NCBI GenBank assembly: GCA_023404715.1
Contig: JAEYAR010000161.1
Span: forward strand, 1 to 58,135
Reading direction: 5' to 3'
Source: Bacillota bacterium
Lineage (GTDB): Bacteria > Bacillota > Clostridia > Christensenellales > Aristaeellaceae
DNA length: 58,135 nt
The notes below the pieces were generated by a model, which saw only the letters and a list, made by a program, of their open reading frames with translations, ran no database searches and was not told where the DNA came from. The position numbers and the translations under genes are program-made. This document shows positions 7,295 through 15,760 of this stretch, one piece after another. The first letter of the stretch is position 1, and the number at the start of each line of letters is the position of its first letter.

Positions 7295-9505
7295 TCACTG
7301 TACCCCTTGCTTCAGCCGCTGGCACAGCGCGCTGTAGCGTCTGGAGATATAGGCGTTCTCCACCAGCGTGCGGATCGCGTTCTCCCGGCCTACGAGCATG
7401 ACCATGCGCCGCGCACGCGTGACTGCGGTGTAGAACAGATTGCGCGTGAGCAGCATCGGCGGCCCCCCGACCACCGGAAGCACGACCACCGGGAATTCGC
7501 TGCCCTGACTCTTGTGCACCGATACGCAATAGGCGAGCTCCAGGTCGTCCGCCTGTTCCCCTTCATACTCGGCGACGCGGTCATCTTCAAAGCAAACCGT
7601 AACCGTGCGCGACTCCGGATCGATCGCCTGTACGAAGCCCATATCGCCGTTGAAGACGCCCTGCCCGTTTTCCCAGCCGAAAGCGCCCTCGCGCTTCCAC
7701 TCGAGCTGATAATTGTTGCGCGTCTGCATCACCTTGTCGCCTTCCCGCAGCACCATGTCGCCCATCAGGCGCTCGTGCCTGCCCGGGCGAGGCGGGTTAA
7801 AGCAGGCCTGCAGCAGCGCGTTGAGCGCATACACCCCGCATTCGCCCTTCTTCGTCGGCGAAAGCACCTGAATCTGGCGCACCGGATCCACCTTGAGAAA
7901 ACCCGGTATGCGCCGCGCGCAGAGCTCGACGACCGTCCGCGCCGCGCCGGAGGGCGATTCCTGACGCTCGAAGAAGAAATCGCTGCCCTTGACGTTCAAG
8001 CGCGGCATTTCCCCGTGGTTGATGCGGTGGGCGTTGACGACGATCATGCTCTGCTCGTCCTGGCGAAAGATTTCCGTCAGGCGAACGGAGGGCACGACGC
8101 CGCTTTCCAGGATATCCGACAGCACGTTGCCCGCCCCGACGCTCGGCAGCTGGTCCGCATCGCCGACCATGATGAGGCGCGTGCCCGGCAAGAGCGCGCG
8201 CAGCAGCGAGCGCATCAGAAAAATATCCACCATGGACATCTCGTCCACGATCAGGGTATCAAACTCCAGCGGATTGTCCGCCCCGCGCGAAAAGCTGCCC
8301 TCGTCCCCGCCGTATTCGAGCAGGCGATGAATCGTCTTGGCCTCCACGCCCGTCGCCTCGGTCATGCGTTTGGCTGCGCGCCCCGTCGGCGCGGCGAGCG
8401 CCACCTCGCCCTCCACGCGCAGCAGGCGGATGATACAGTTGATGATCGTCGTCTTCCCTGTACCCGGCCCGCCGGTGATCACCGTCATGCCGCTTTTAAC
8501 CGCGGTCTCGATCGCCGTGCGCTGCTGGCTGTGGAAGGCGATGCCCTCGATGCGCTCCAGCTCCTCAATCTGGCTTTGAACGTCCTCGAACCCGCCGGAC
8601 GGCATGGCCGACAGCAGCTCGTGCAGGCGCCTGGCCACCTCGCCCTCCGCGCTGTAATAAGCGGGCAGGTACACCGCGACGACCGGTTCCCCCTCCTGCT
8701 CGATCTCGCGCGCGACGAGGTTATGGCCAAGGATCAGCGAATCGATCGCGTTGTCCAGCAGTTCGGGCCCGACCTCCAGCAGCTTCGCCGCGCGCTGCAG
8801 CAGCACCGGACGCGGAAGGTAGGTATGCCCGCTGCCCGCGCCCGCATCCTCCAGCGCGTACTTGACGCCCGCGCAAAGGCGGTAATCGCTTTCCTTTTCC
8901 ACCCCCAACGAAAAAGCGATGCGGTCGGCCGTCTTGAAGCCGATGCCGGGGACGTCTTCCACCAAGCGGTAAGGATTTCCCCGGATGACGTCCTGCACGC
9001 GCTCCCCGTATACCTTGAAGATCTTGACCGCGAGCGACGGGCTGACGCCGTATGTCTGTAAAAAGACCATCGCATCGCGCTGCTGGGCCTGCTCCTGATA
9101 GCTCTGCGCGATCATGGCCGCGCGCTTCTTGCCGATGCCCGGCAGCTCCTGCAGGCGCTCGGGCGCGCAGGCGAGCACGTCGAGCGTATCCTTGCCAAAG
9201 CGCTGCACGAGCTGTTTGGCGGTCGCCGGGCCGATGCCGTGCACCAGCCCCGAGGCGAGATACTTTTCGATGCCGCTAAGGGTGGTGGGCTTGACGACCT
9301 CGCACGCGGCGATCTTTATCTGCTTTCCGTAGACGGGATGCTCCATCCACTCCCCGTGAATCAGCAGGTGCTCGCCCGAGCCGAGCGCAGGCAGCACGCC
9401 CACAGCAGACGTGCGCGCCTTGCCTACGCGCACCTGCAGGACGCTGTAACCGTTCTCTTCGTTACGAAAGACGGTCTCCTCCACGACGGCCTCGAAGTCC
9501 TCCAC
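7295..9505 (-). CDS. recD2: RecD2-type 5'-3' DNA helicase
   Basis: An ATP-dependent superfamily 1B helicase of the RecD2 (RecD-like) family, which acts without RecBC in recombination and repair. The 736-residue length is typical. Order: N-terminal OB-like region starting VVEETVFRNEENGYSVL, helix-hairpin-helix pairs (GIGPATAKQ, LPGIGKKRA, VPGIGFKTA, about 90-195), Walker A GGPGTGKT (345-352), Walker B IVDE (419-422), motif III GDADQLPS, and C-terminal VSVHKSQGSEFP and TAVTRAR motifs. The start is put at GTG 9505 because GGGAGGG lies 7 nt upstream and it gives the usual family N-terminus (MEDFEAVVEE); the ATG at 9541 lacks a ribosome site and lies inside the preceding terminator. It stands as its own unit. 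Confidence 0.95.
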   Translation of the reverse strand: MEDFEAVVEETVFRNEENGYSVLQVRVGKARTSAVGVLPALGSGEHLLIHGEWMEHPVYGKQIKIAACEVVKPTTLSGIEKYLASGLVHGIGPATAKQLVQRFGKDTLDVLACAPERLQELPGIGKKRAAMIAQSYQEQAQQRDAMVFLQTYGVSPSLAVKIFKVYGERVQDVIRGNPYRLVEDVPGIGFKTADRIAFSLGVEKESDYRLCAGVKYALEDAGAGSGHTYLPRPVLLQRAAKLLEVGPELLDNAIDSLILGHNLVAREIEQEGEPVVAVYLPAYYSAEGEVARRLHELLSAMPSGGFEDVQSQIEELERIEGIAFHSQQRTAIETAVKSGMTVITGGPGTGKTTIINCIIRLLRVEGEVALAAPTGRAAKRMTEATGVEAKTIHRLLEYGGDEGSFSRGADNPLEFDTLIVDEMSMVDIFLMRSLLRALLPGTRLIMVGDADQLPSVGAGNVLSDILESGVVPSVRLTEIFRQDEQSMIVVNAHRINHGEMPRLNVKGSDFFFERQESPSGAARTVVELCARRIPGFLKVDPVRQIQVLSPTKKGECGVYALNALLQACFNPPRPGRHERLMGDMVLREGDKVMQTRNNYQLEWKREGAFGWENGQGVFNGDMGFVQAIDPESRTVTVCFEDDRVAEYEGEQADDLELAYCVSVHKSQGSEFPVVVLPVVGGPPMLLTRNLFYTAVTRARRMVMLVGRENAIRTLVENAYISRRYSALCQRLKQGVQ

Positions 9506-9519
9506 CCGCGATCCCTCCC

Positions 9520-9556
9520 AAAGAAAAGCGCCGCTTCCCATGCCAAAAGAAGCGGC
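9520..9556 (-). terminator. Intrinsic terminator after ispDF
   Basis: Minus-strand stem GAAGCGGC pairing with GCCGCTTC (9549-9556 with 9530-9537), then a GCTTTTCTTT tail. It ends the rqcP-ispDF transcript and overlaps the 5' edge of the recD2 reading frame, arguing for the shorter recD2 start. Confidence 0.75.
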
Positions 9557-9637
9557 TCTTCCCGCAATAAAACCATTATAGCAGAGCGGGCGGCGCTTCG
9601 CAACCGCGCCGCCCTGCAGCGGATGAAAAAGGCCTGC

Positions 9638-10804
9638 TTAACCTGGCCAAATCGTGGCGACCGCGTGCGCACTGATGCCCAGCCCTTCGCCTTCAAAGCC
9701 CAGGCGCTCCGTCGTCGTCGCCTTGACGTTCACGTTCTCCACCTCAAGGCCGAGCGCCTGCGCGACGCGCGCGCGCATCGCCGGGATGAAATCCTTGAGC
9801 CGCGGCTGCTGGGCAATGATCGTCACGTCCACATTGCCGGTCCGGTATCCTTTTTGCCCTAACAGCCCTACGACGCTGCGCAGGAGCGCGATGGAGTCCG
9901 CGCCCGCATAGACCGGATCGGTATCCGGAAAGTGGCGGCCGATATCGCCCAACGCCGCCGCGCCCAGCAGGGCGTCCATCAGCGCATGCACGGCCACATC
10001 CGCGTCGCTATGGCCGAGCAGCCCGCGCTCGTAGGGCACCTCCACCCCGCAGAGGATGAGCCGCCTGCCCTCGACGAGACGGTGCACGTCGTAACCTTGA
10101 CCGATCCGCACCGCGAGCGGGGCCTCCCCCCGCCGCCTGAGAATCGCCTCTGCCACCTGCATGTCCTCCGGCGTCGTCAGCTTGATGTTTTCCATGTCCC
10201 CTTCCACCAGGTACACCGCCTTTCCCATCGCCTCCAGCAGCGCGGCGTCGTCCGTCGCCCGCAGCCCCTGCGCCCGCGCCCAGGCGTGCGCGCCGCAGAT
10301 ATCGCTCCGCTTGAACGCCTGCGGCGTCTGCACCGCGCGCAGCTGCGCGCGCGGGGGCGTCACCAGCACGCGCCCGTCTTCGTCCGCGCGCTTCACCGTA
10401 TCCTTGAGGGCCACGGCCGCCACGCCGCTGCCCAGGCGCTGCGCGCTGCGAATCGTACGGACGATCACATCCTGCGTCACAAAAGGGCGCGCGCCATCGT
10501 GGATGAGCACGATGTCGCCCACCGCCTTTTCAAGGCCGCACAGGACGGAGGCCTGCCTGTCTTCCCCGCCCTGCGTCACAAAGGCGACGCGCCCCAAAAG
10601 CCCGTAGGCCTTGAGCTGGCTCTCCGCCTGCGCGACGTCGGCCGCCGCAACGACGACGCCGACGCGCCCGATCTCGCCGCACCCTAAAAAAGCACGCAGC
10701 GTGCGCACGAGCACCGGCACGCCGAGCAGTGAACAGAGCACCTTGTTGCAGCCAAGGCCCATGCGGGCGCCCTTGCCCGCCGCGACGATGATGGCTTCAT
10801 TCAT
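9638..10804 (-). CDS. ispDF: Bifunctional IspD/IspF of the MEP isoprenoid pathway
   Basis: A 388-residue fusion of two non-consecutive steps of the methylerythritol phosphate pathway. Residues 1-about 225 are IspD, the CTP-dependent cytidylyltransferase (AIIVAAGKGARMG, HDGARPFV, VQTPQAF). Residues about 232-388 are IspF, the 2-C-methyl-D-erythritol 2,4-cyclodiphosphate synthase (GYDVHRL with metal ligands D239 and H241, GHSDADVAVHAL, then FPDTDP and ATTTERLGFEGE). Start ATG 10804 has GGAG 8 nt upstream and sits 5 nt after the rqcP stop, so the two are translationally linked; an in-frame GTG lies 9 nt upstream. IspDF fusions are known in several phyla. Fusion of the domains is directly visible and uninterrupted. 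Confidence 0.96.
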   Translation of the reverse strand: MNEAIIVAAGKGARMGLGCNKVLCSLLGVPVLVRTLRAFLGCGEIGRVGVVVAAADVAQAESQLKAYGLLGRVAFVTQGGEDRQASVLCGLEKAVGDIVLIHDGARPFVTQDVIVRTIRSAQRLGSGVAAVALKDTVKRADEDGRVLVTPPRAQLRAVQTPQAFKRSDICGAHAWARAQGLRATDDAALLEAMGKAVYLVEGDMENIKLTTPEDMQVAEAILRRRGEAPLAVRIGQGYDVHRLVEGRRLILCGVEVPYERGLLGHSDADVAVHALMDALLGAAALGDIGRHFPDTDPVYAGADSIALLRSVVGLLGQKGYRTGNVDVTIIAQQPRLKDFIPAMRARVAQALGLEVENVNVKATTTERLGFEGEGLGISAHAVATIWPG

Positions 10805-10809
10805 AGCGC

Positions 10810-11055
10810 TCACTCCGAAAGAATTTTGTACATGCCGCCCGCTTCCGCCTTCAGGGCGCGCTCGCTGATGGCGAGCACTTCATAACGCCCCAGCTTGTCG
10901 CCGAAGCGCACCTCCAGCACATCCCCCACCTTGACCTCGGAGGAGGGCTTTGCGGGCTTGCCGTTGATGGTCACGCGTCCGCCATCCCCCGCCTCCTTGG
11001 CGACGGAGCGGCGCTTGATGATGCGAGAAACCTTTAAGAATTTGTCCAAGCGCAT
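10810..11055 (-). CDS. rqcP: S4-domain ribosome quality-control protein RqcP (YabO)
   Basis: An 81-residue RNA-binding S4 domain protein: MRLDKFLKVSRIIKRRSVAKE, then GRVTINGKPAKPSSEVKVGD, then LEVRFGDKLGRYEVL. It matches B. subtilis YabO, renamed RqcP, which works with RqcH to add alanine tails to nascent chains on stalled 50S subunits. ATG 11055 is preceded by GGGAGGT at a 6-nt spacing, replacing a longer reading from 11070. In Bacillus the gene follows yabN (mazG); here hup lies between them, so the order is partly kept. It is followed at 5 nt by ispDF. Function is by homology. Confidence 0.9.
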   Translation of the reverse strand: MRLDKFLKVSRIIKRRSVAKEAGDGGRVTINGKPAKPSSEVKVGDVLEVRFGDKLGRYEVLAISERALKAEAGGMYKILSE

Positions 11056-11072
11056 AATGCTACCTCCCATCG

Positions 11073-11103
11073 AAAAAAGGGGGCCGCCTTTCAGGCAGCC
11101 CCT
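11073..11103 (-). terminator. Intrinsic terminator after hup
   Basis: Minus-strand GGGGCTGCCT / AGGCGGCCCC stem with one G-T pair, GAA loop, then a run of six T. It probably ends much of the hup transcription before rqcP. Confidence 0.85.
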
Positions 11104-11130
11104 GCCGGTCGCCCGGCCAAACGGTTTTGT

Positions 11131-11406
11131 TTACGCGTCGACGATATCCTTGAGCGCCTTGCCGGCCTTGAAGACCGGCGCCTTGGACGCCGCGATCTCG
11201 ATCTCTTCGCCCGTGCGGGGATTGCGCGCCTTGCGGGCCGGGCGGTCTTTCACCTCAAAGGTGCCAAAACCGACGATCGCGACCTTCTCGCCGTCCTTCA
11301 GGGTTTCGCCGACCACATCGATCAGCGCAGCAACAGCCGTCTCCGCATCCTTGCGGGTCATGCCGGCCTTCGCCGCAACGGCCGCGCACAGTTCCGTCTT
11401 ATTCAT
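11131..11406 (-). CDS. hup: HU-family nucleoid protein
   Basis: A 91-residue histone-like protein that bends DNA and compacts the nucleoid as a dimer. The whole length matches HU: MNKTELCAAVAAKAGMTRKD dimer helices, GFGTFEVKDRPARKARNPRT with the beta-arm that inserts in the minor groove (intercalating NPRT proline), and KAPVFKAGKALKDIV at the C-terminus. ATG 11406 follows AAGGAGG. A separate terminator lies after it and a roughly 130-base AT-rich leader before it, so it is probably independently expressed at high level. Its position between yabN-type mazG and rqcP is shared with several clostridia. Confidence 0.97.
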   Translation of the reverse strand: MNKTELCAAVAAKAGMTRKDAETAVAALIDVVGETLKDGEKVAIVGFGTFEVKDRPARKARNPRTGEEIEIAASKAPVFKAGKALKDIVDA

Positions 11407-11540
11407 ACAACAAAATCCTCCTTAAAATACGACTTATCGATTCTAGGTTTAGGGTTCGAGAGCAAACGTTACTATATTCTCCGAAATTTCAGAAAACCCT
11501 TCCATATGCTTTGCTTTTTTCGCGTAAATATTTCGTTTTC

Positions 11541-13007
11541 TCAACAAAATTTGCCTATTTCGTCCTCTTCCTCGCAGGCCTTCATCCAATAGCCGTTTAT
11601 ATCCTCTCCCGCACAGTCGATCAGCGCCCGGCCGTCCGCCGATGCAGCCCGTTCCATGCGCTCAAATCGGGCGACGAAGCGGTCTGTGGCCGCGCCCAGC
11701 AACAGCTCCGGCTGCGCCCCCAGGCCGCGCGAAGCCCCGGCGGCCGCGAGCAGCAGCGCCCCTAGCGCCCGGCTTGCGTCCTTCCCCTGTTTCATCGCCT
11801 CCTGCGCCGCCTTCGCGTAGCGCTCCGCCTGCTCAATCGCGTTCACGCCACTCATCGGGTCAAAGCCCGCGCTCGCCGCCTTGCGCAGCACCTTGGCCGC
11901 GCGCATCAGCGCAGGCAGATACCCCGGCACGTCCCGCAAGCTCTGCGTCAAGGTCTCCTGCCCTTTCTCGCGCCGCTTCACGGCTTCCCATCCCGCATCG
12001 CCCGCCGTGTCCGTTCCCGCGCCGCCAAAAAGCCGCTCGTGACGCGAGATCATCTTGGAACAGATCGCCGTCGCTACGTCGCCTAGCGTAAAGTCCGCGT
12101 GTTCCGCGGCGATTTGCGCGTGGAACATCACCTGCAGCAGCACGTCGCCCAACTCGTCCGCGATGCGCTCGGAGTCGCCGGAATCGACCGCGTCCACCAC
12201 CTCATACGCCTCTTCGATCAGGTATTGCCGCAGGCTTTCATGCGTCTGCGCGCGATCCCACGGACAGCCGTCCGCCGCGCGCAGGCGGCGCATGATCTGC
12301 TGCAGGTCGCGCACGGTATGCCGTGTGCGCCGCTCATAGGACGCAGGCGGCACGAGCAGGGTGCATGTATGGTCGTATGCCGCCTGCCGGTCCAGCTCGC
12401 ACAGAGGGATCGCCCGCGCGCGGGCGCAGCCCGCCTCTCCGGGCGGCGACAAAAAGACAATCTGCTCCGCGTCGTACACGTCCATCAGCCAGAGCTTGAC
12501 CTCGCCGGCCAGCACGCGGCCGTCGATCTCCGTGACCATGAGCGGGCGCTCCGGGTCGGGCTCCAGCTCCCCGACGGAAAGCGCGGCGGCCTGGCACAGG
12601 TTCTCCGTCTGCGCGCCTGCGCTCAGGGCCGCCGCCGCGCCGTAGGCGGCGAGCGTCACCCCCGGCAGCACCTCGATCGCGTCCCGATCCCCCACGGCGC
12701 GCAGCAGCGCGTACACCGTCTCATCGCTGAGCGGGTCGCTCACGCCGTAGACGATGCGGCCGGACGCCCCGGCGGCCTGGATGAGACGCGCAGCCGCCCG
12801 ATCGCATAGCTCGTCAAAGTCCTCGCTTTGCTCGTACAGCTCGTCCAACGTTTCAAAGGTCACGCCGCGTCGCGCGAGCTCCGCCGCCGCGCCGTGGCGC
12901 GCCGTACGCAGGATGACGCGCTCCCCTGCGGTCAGGGCCTCCAGCGCGCCTAGCGTCAGCAGCTGCGCGCTGCCCGGCCCCAGGGCGACGACCTGTATTG
13001 CCTCCAT
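11541..13007 (-). CDS. mazG: YabN-type MazG nucleotide pyrophosphohydrolase
   Basis: A 488-residue two-domain protein. Residues 1-about 225 are a tetrapyrrole-methylase-like domain (VVALGPGSAQLLTLGA, VSDPLSDET, VLPGVTLAAYG), and about 231-end are MazG, which hydrolyses non-canonical NTPs to NMP and pyrophosphate. MazG motifs: CPWDRAQTHESLRQYLIEEAYEVVDA with paired Glu ligands at 265-269, then ADELGDVLLQVMFHAQIA, the second ExxD set. This fusion is YabN of Bacillus; the role of the methylase-like part is not established. GAGGAGG sits 7 nt before ATG 13007. It lies 33 nt after the M1-like peptidase gene and may share its transcript. Confidence 0.93.
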   Translation of the reverse strand: MEAIQVVALGPGSAQLLTLGALEALTAGERVILRTARHGAAAELARRGVTFETLDELYEQSEDFDELCDRAAARLIQAAGASGRIVYGVSDPLSDETVYALLRAVGDRDAIEVLPGVTLAAYGAAAALSAGAQTENLCQAAALSVGELEPDPERPLMVTEIDGRVLAGEVKLWLMDVYDAEQIVFLSPPGEAGCARARAIPLCELDRQAAYDHTCTLLVPPASYERRTRHTVRDLQQIMRRLRAADGCPWDRAQTHESLRQYLIEEAYEVVDAVDSGDSERIADELGDVLLQVMFHAQIAAEHADFTLGDVATAICSKMISRHERLFGGAGTDTAGDAGWEAVKRREKGQETLTQSLRDVPGYLPALMRAAKVLRKAASAGFDPMSGVNAIEQAERYAKAAQEAMKQGKDASRALGALLLAAAGASRGLGAQPELLLGAATDRFVARFERMERAASADGRALIDCAGEDINGYWMKACEEEDEIGKFC

Positions 13008-13040
13008 TCATATGCCTCCTCGTATGGTTCGCCCGTTTGA

Positions 13041-14519
13041 TCAGTCGTCCAGATAATCGTCGATGAATCCGCGCCAGCTCGCGCCCGTGGCCTCCTGCAT
13101 GGTGACGGTGAAGTCCTCGCGCGTAGCGATGCGAAACGCATACTGCTCGATGTACATTCGCAGCGCCTTTAAGAACGCCGCTTCGCCCAGCGCCTCCCGG
13201 ATGCCGTGCAGCATGCCCGCGCCCTTTTGATAGACGGTCTGCACGTATTCGGCCGCCGACGTAAAGCTCGTGATCGCGCTACCCGCGGTGATGCCGGTGG
13301 GGTGCGAGATGCGCAGCGCCGGTTCAATCAATTGCGCATAAAGCGCGTCGAACGCCTGACGCCCGTGCTCCTTGTCGTAGTACATCAGCGTCATGTACTC
13401 GCACATCGCCTCGTCCAGCCAGGGCTCTTCAATCTGATCGGAGCCGACGAGGATGCCGAAGTACTGATGCGCCGTTTCATGGGCGACCACGCGCTCGAGC
13501 GGTTCCCGGTCCCGGCCCTCGAAGAGCGCGTCGTCCAGCAGGAAGAAGCCCGAATACTCCATACCACCGTAACCGCCCAGATCCTTTTGCGCGAGCGTCA
13601 GTGTCGGATACGGATAGGCGGCCAGCATCCCCTCGTACTGCGCAAGCGCCGCGCACGCATATTGAAGCGCCGCCCGGGCGTCCTTTTGGCGCCTGGCATA
13701 CGCACAGACGAGCACATCCCCCTGCATCTGCTGCACGCAAGCATAGCCTTTGCTCATGGAAAGCGCCATGTCGCGCACGGCGGGCGCCTCGACCGTGATG
13801 CGCGCAAGCCCGTCCGCCGTCTCGCTGGCGCGGACCGCGCCGCTCGCCGCGACGGCCCACCCCGCGGGCACGGTGAGATGCAGCGTCCAATTGGCGCAGG
13901 CGCTGTAGAACGGATCGCCGATGACGCCGTACTCGTCCAGGCGCCAAACGCCGTCCTCGTATATCGCAGCGATCGGGAATGCGTTGGCGATGCTGACGAT
14001 GCCGTCCGCCTCGCCGAAGCGGTAGGCCTGCTTCGGGAGGAGGATGTGATAAGTAAGCTCGATCTCCGCCCGTTCGCCCGGGGCCAACGTAGCAGGAACG
14101 CGAAGCGCCGCCTCGTCCTCGCCAGCAACGGCCCAGGCCGCATCCTCGCCGTTCACGCGTACCAGGTCCACCCAGATTTCACCTGGATCAAACGCATCCC
14201 CGGAAAGCGCGGCGGGGGACGTCCCCTGCCGCTTAAACGCGTTGGGGTATAGATGAAAGTAAATGCTGCCAAGCGAGCCGGTCGTTCGGTTTTGGTATGA
14301 CACCAGCTGCGTGCAGGTCAACGTCATCGTCTGCTCGTCAAAGACGGCCTCTATTTCATAGGTATCCAGATCCTTTGCTGCGGCCTGCAGCGTCTGTGAA
14401 GCCGCGGGCGCCTCCAGGGCCGGAGGCCTTTGCACCATTCCCCGTCCTACCCAGACGCCCGCAACACACCCGGCGACCGCCAGCGCCGCGCACAACAGGA
14501 TAAGCCCCTTTTTTTGCAA
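13041..14519 (-). CDS. M1-family (gluzincin) metallopeptidase, membrane-linked
   Basis: A 492-residue zinc peptidase of the M1 aminopeptidase clan. The N-terminus has a hydrophobic segment (LILLCAALAVAGCVAG, 7-22) that serves as signal anchor or, with C18 after AVAG, as a possible lipobox. A beta-rich N-terminal domain precedes the exopeptidase motif GGME (318-321) and the zinc motif HETAH (347-351) with third ligand E370. The start codon is TTG at 14519, with GAGGTG 5 nt upstream; no better start is available. Substrate is unknown; extracytoplasmic peptide trimming is the inference. It is the first gene of a unit with mazG. Confidence 0.88.
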   Translation of the reverse strand: MQKKGLILLCAALAVAGCVAGVWVGRGMVQRPPALEAPAASQTLQAAAKDLDTYEIEAVFDEQTMTLTCTQLVSYQNRTTGSLGSIYFHLYPNAFKRQGTSPAALSGDAFDPGEIWVDLVRVNGEDAAWAVAGEDEAALRVPATLAPGERAEIELTYHILLPKQAYRFGEADGIVSIANAFPIAAIYEDGVWRLDEYGVIGDPFYSACANWTLHLTVPAGWAVAASGAVRASETADGLARITVEAPAVRDMALSMSKGYACVQQMQGDVLVCAYARRQKDARAALQYACAALAQYEGMLAAYPYPTLTLAQKDLGGYGGMEYSGFFLLDDALFEGRDREPLERVVAHETAHQYFGILVGSDQIEEPWLDEAMCEYMTLMYYDKEHGRQAFDALYAQLIEPALRISHPTGITAGSAITSFTSAAEYVQTVYQKGAGMLHGIREALGEAAFLKALRMYIEQYAFRIATREDFTVTMQEATGASWRGFIDDYLDD

Positions 14520-14542
14520 TCGATCACCTCGTTCCTGGCCTT

Positions 14543-14551
14543 ATTATACCA
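14543..14551 (-). promoter_or_regulatory. Extended -10 promoter before peptidase gene
   Basis: TGGTATAAT on the minus strand, a perfect -10 with a TG extension. The -35 region 17 bases upstream (TGTTTG) is weak, as is usual for extended -10 promoters. It lies 24 bases before the TTG start. Confidence 0.6.
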
Positions 14552-14686
14552 GACGCCGGGCCAGCCAAACAGACGATTAATATTTTTCACATTTGCGGGA
14601 ACAAACCGGCGTTTGATGCGTCTGAAGATATGCAGGGGGAACGAACCCCTGTAAAATGCAAAATTGAATTGAGGAGGTTACCCCTT

Positions 14687-15253
14687 ATGAAAAAGTTTCT
14701 TTCCAAGCTCGCCGTCCTGTCCCTGCTTTGCGTCCCCGCCCTCTCACTGGCCACAGACGAGCCCGCAGCGTCCCCGGTTCCGCAAGCCGCGCCGACGTAC
14801 GACGAGGCCGAAGCGCCCGCGCCGGATACGAGCCTGCACGGCGTCGTCCTCTCCTTCGACGCATTAAACCGCGAATTTCTGATCGTGACCGAGACGAACG
14901 GAGAGGTGCTCGTCCGCTATGAAGAAGGCGTGCTGCCCGTGGACAAGCTCTATCCAGGCCTTGAGGTCACGGTCGAGACAAACGGCGTCATGACCATGTC
15001 GCTCCCCGGCCAGGTGAACGCGTTGGCCGTGGAGGTCGTCTACACCGAGGGTACGTTTACGGGCTTTGAAGACGGCCGCATGCTCGTCGAGAACGAGAAC
15101 GGCGCGTTTGCCTTCGTCTTTGGCGAGGACGGCGTGCGCGTCGACGGGCTAGAGCGTCTGCACGAGGGCGCGCGCGTCCAGGTCTTCCACAGCGCCGCCT
15201 CTACGCGCTCCCTCCCCCCGCAGAGCGCGGCCACCACGGTTCGGGTTCTGTAA
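14687..15253 (+). CDS. Secreted protein of unknown function
   Basis: A 188-residue exported protein that I do not recognise. Signal peptide residues 1-22 (MKKFLSKLAVLSLLCVPALS, cleavage near SLA). A proline/alanine/acid-rich linker (about 25-48) leads to two beta-rich segments (LHGVVLSFDALNREFLIVTE and VYTEGTFTGFEDGRMLVENE) that look like a duplicated small beta-barrel of the OB or DUF-type found in clostridial secreted proteins. There are no cysteines after the signal peptide and no anchor motif. ATG 14687 follows GAGGAGG. The 5' leader has a CAGGGG/CCCCTG hairpin (14633-14651). It is convergent with the chemotaxis operon and not obviously linked to it. Confidence 0.75.
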   Translation: MKKFLSKLAVLSLLCVPALSLATDEPAASPVPQAAPTYDEAEAPAPDTSLHGVVLSFDALNREFLIVTETNGEVLVRYEEGVLPVDKLYPGLEVTVETNGVMTMSLPGQVNALAVEVVYTEGTFTGFEDGRMLVENENGAFAFVFGEDGVRVDGLERLHEGARVQVFHSAASTRSLPPQSAATTVRVL

Positions 15254-15278
15254 AACGTCCGTGTGGCATCCCGCCTGC

Positions 15279-15304
15279 GCGGCCCGGCGCAAACGCCGGG
15301 CCGC
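15279..15304. terminator. Hairpin between convergent genes
   Basis: 11-bp GC-rich stem GCGGCCCGGCG / CGCCGGGCCGC with a CAAA loop. It lies between the secreted-protein gene and the end of the chemotaxis operon. No long T run on either side, so termination strength is uncertain. Confidence 0.55.
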
Positions 15305-15316
15305 TGCCAAGCGGCT

Positions 15317-15760
15317 TTAACCGCATATTACCATGCGCTCGAGGCTCTTTTCCACGTCTACGACCAGCAGCATCTTTCCCTCGTGCGCGTACAGCGCCTT
15401 GATCTGCCAGCGCTCGCCGGAGACATCCTCTCCCAGGCCCTGCATGCGGCTTTGCTCGTCCACCGTCAGGATGACGGGACGCTCGCGAGTGAGCACGCCG
15501 CATTCGTACGCGCCGCAGCGCAGCATCACGGTCATCGTATGCCCGCTCTCCTCGCCGTCCGTGCGGCCGCACAGCCGCCTGAGCGAAACCACCGGGGTGA
15601 CCTCGCCCATACGGCTACAGACGCCCAAATAATGCGCGGGAAGAAACGGCAAACGGCTGATGCGGGCATCGCGCACGGTCTCGACGACGTACGCAAGCTC
15701 GATGCCGTAGAGCACGTCGTCCAGTGGCATACAGAGCAACTGCGTTTCTTGCTTCGCCAT
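15317..15760 (-). CDS. cheW: CheW chemotaxis coupling protein
   Basis: A 147-residue adaptor that links chemoreceptors to the CheA kinase in signalling arrays. The fold runs TQLLCMPLDDVLYGIELAYV, then ARISRLPFLPAHYLGVCSRMGEVTPVVSLR (the CheW signature around the conserved glycine), then EVDEQ-type core VILTVDEQSRM and a C-terminal strand MLLVVDVEKSLE. The start ATG overlaps the cheA stop by one base (TAATG), so the two are translationally coupled. It is the last gene of the chemotaxis operon and the most canonical of its three CheW-like genes. Confidence 0.93.
   Translation of the reverse strand: MAKQETQLLCMPLDDVLYGIELAYVVETVRDARISRLPFLPAHYLGVCSRMGEVTPVVSLRRLCGRTDGEESGHTMTVMLRCGAYECGVLTRERPVILTVDEQSRMQGLGEDVSGERWQIKALYAHEGKMLLVVDVEKSLERMVICG

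Noticed and set aside
7157..9061. A 634-codon plus-strand frame opposite recD2
   Set aside because: High-GC antisense shadow: no family motifs, many His/Arg/Ala runs, no ribosome site, and recD2 is complete on the other strand.
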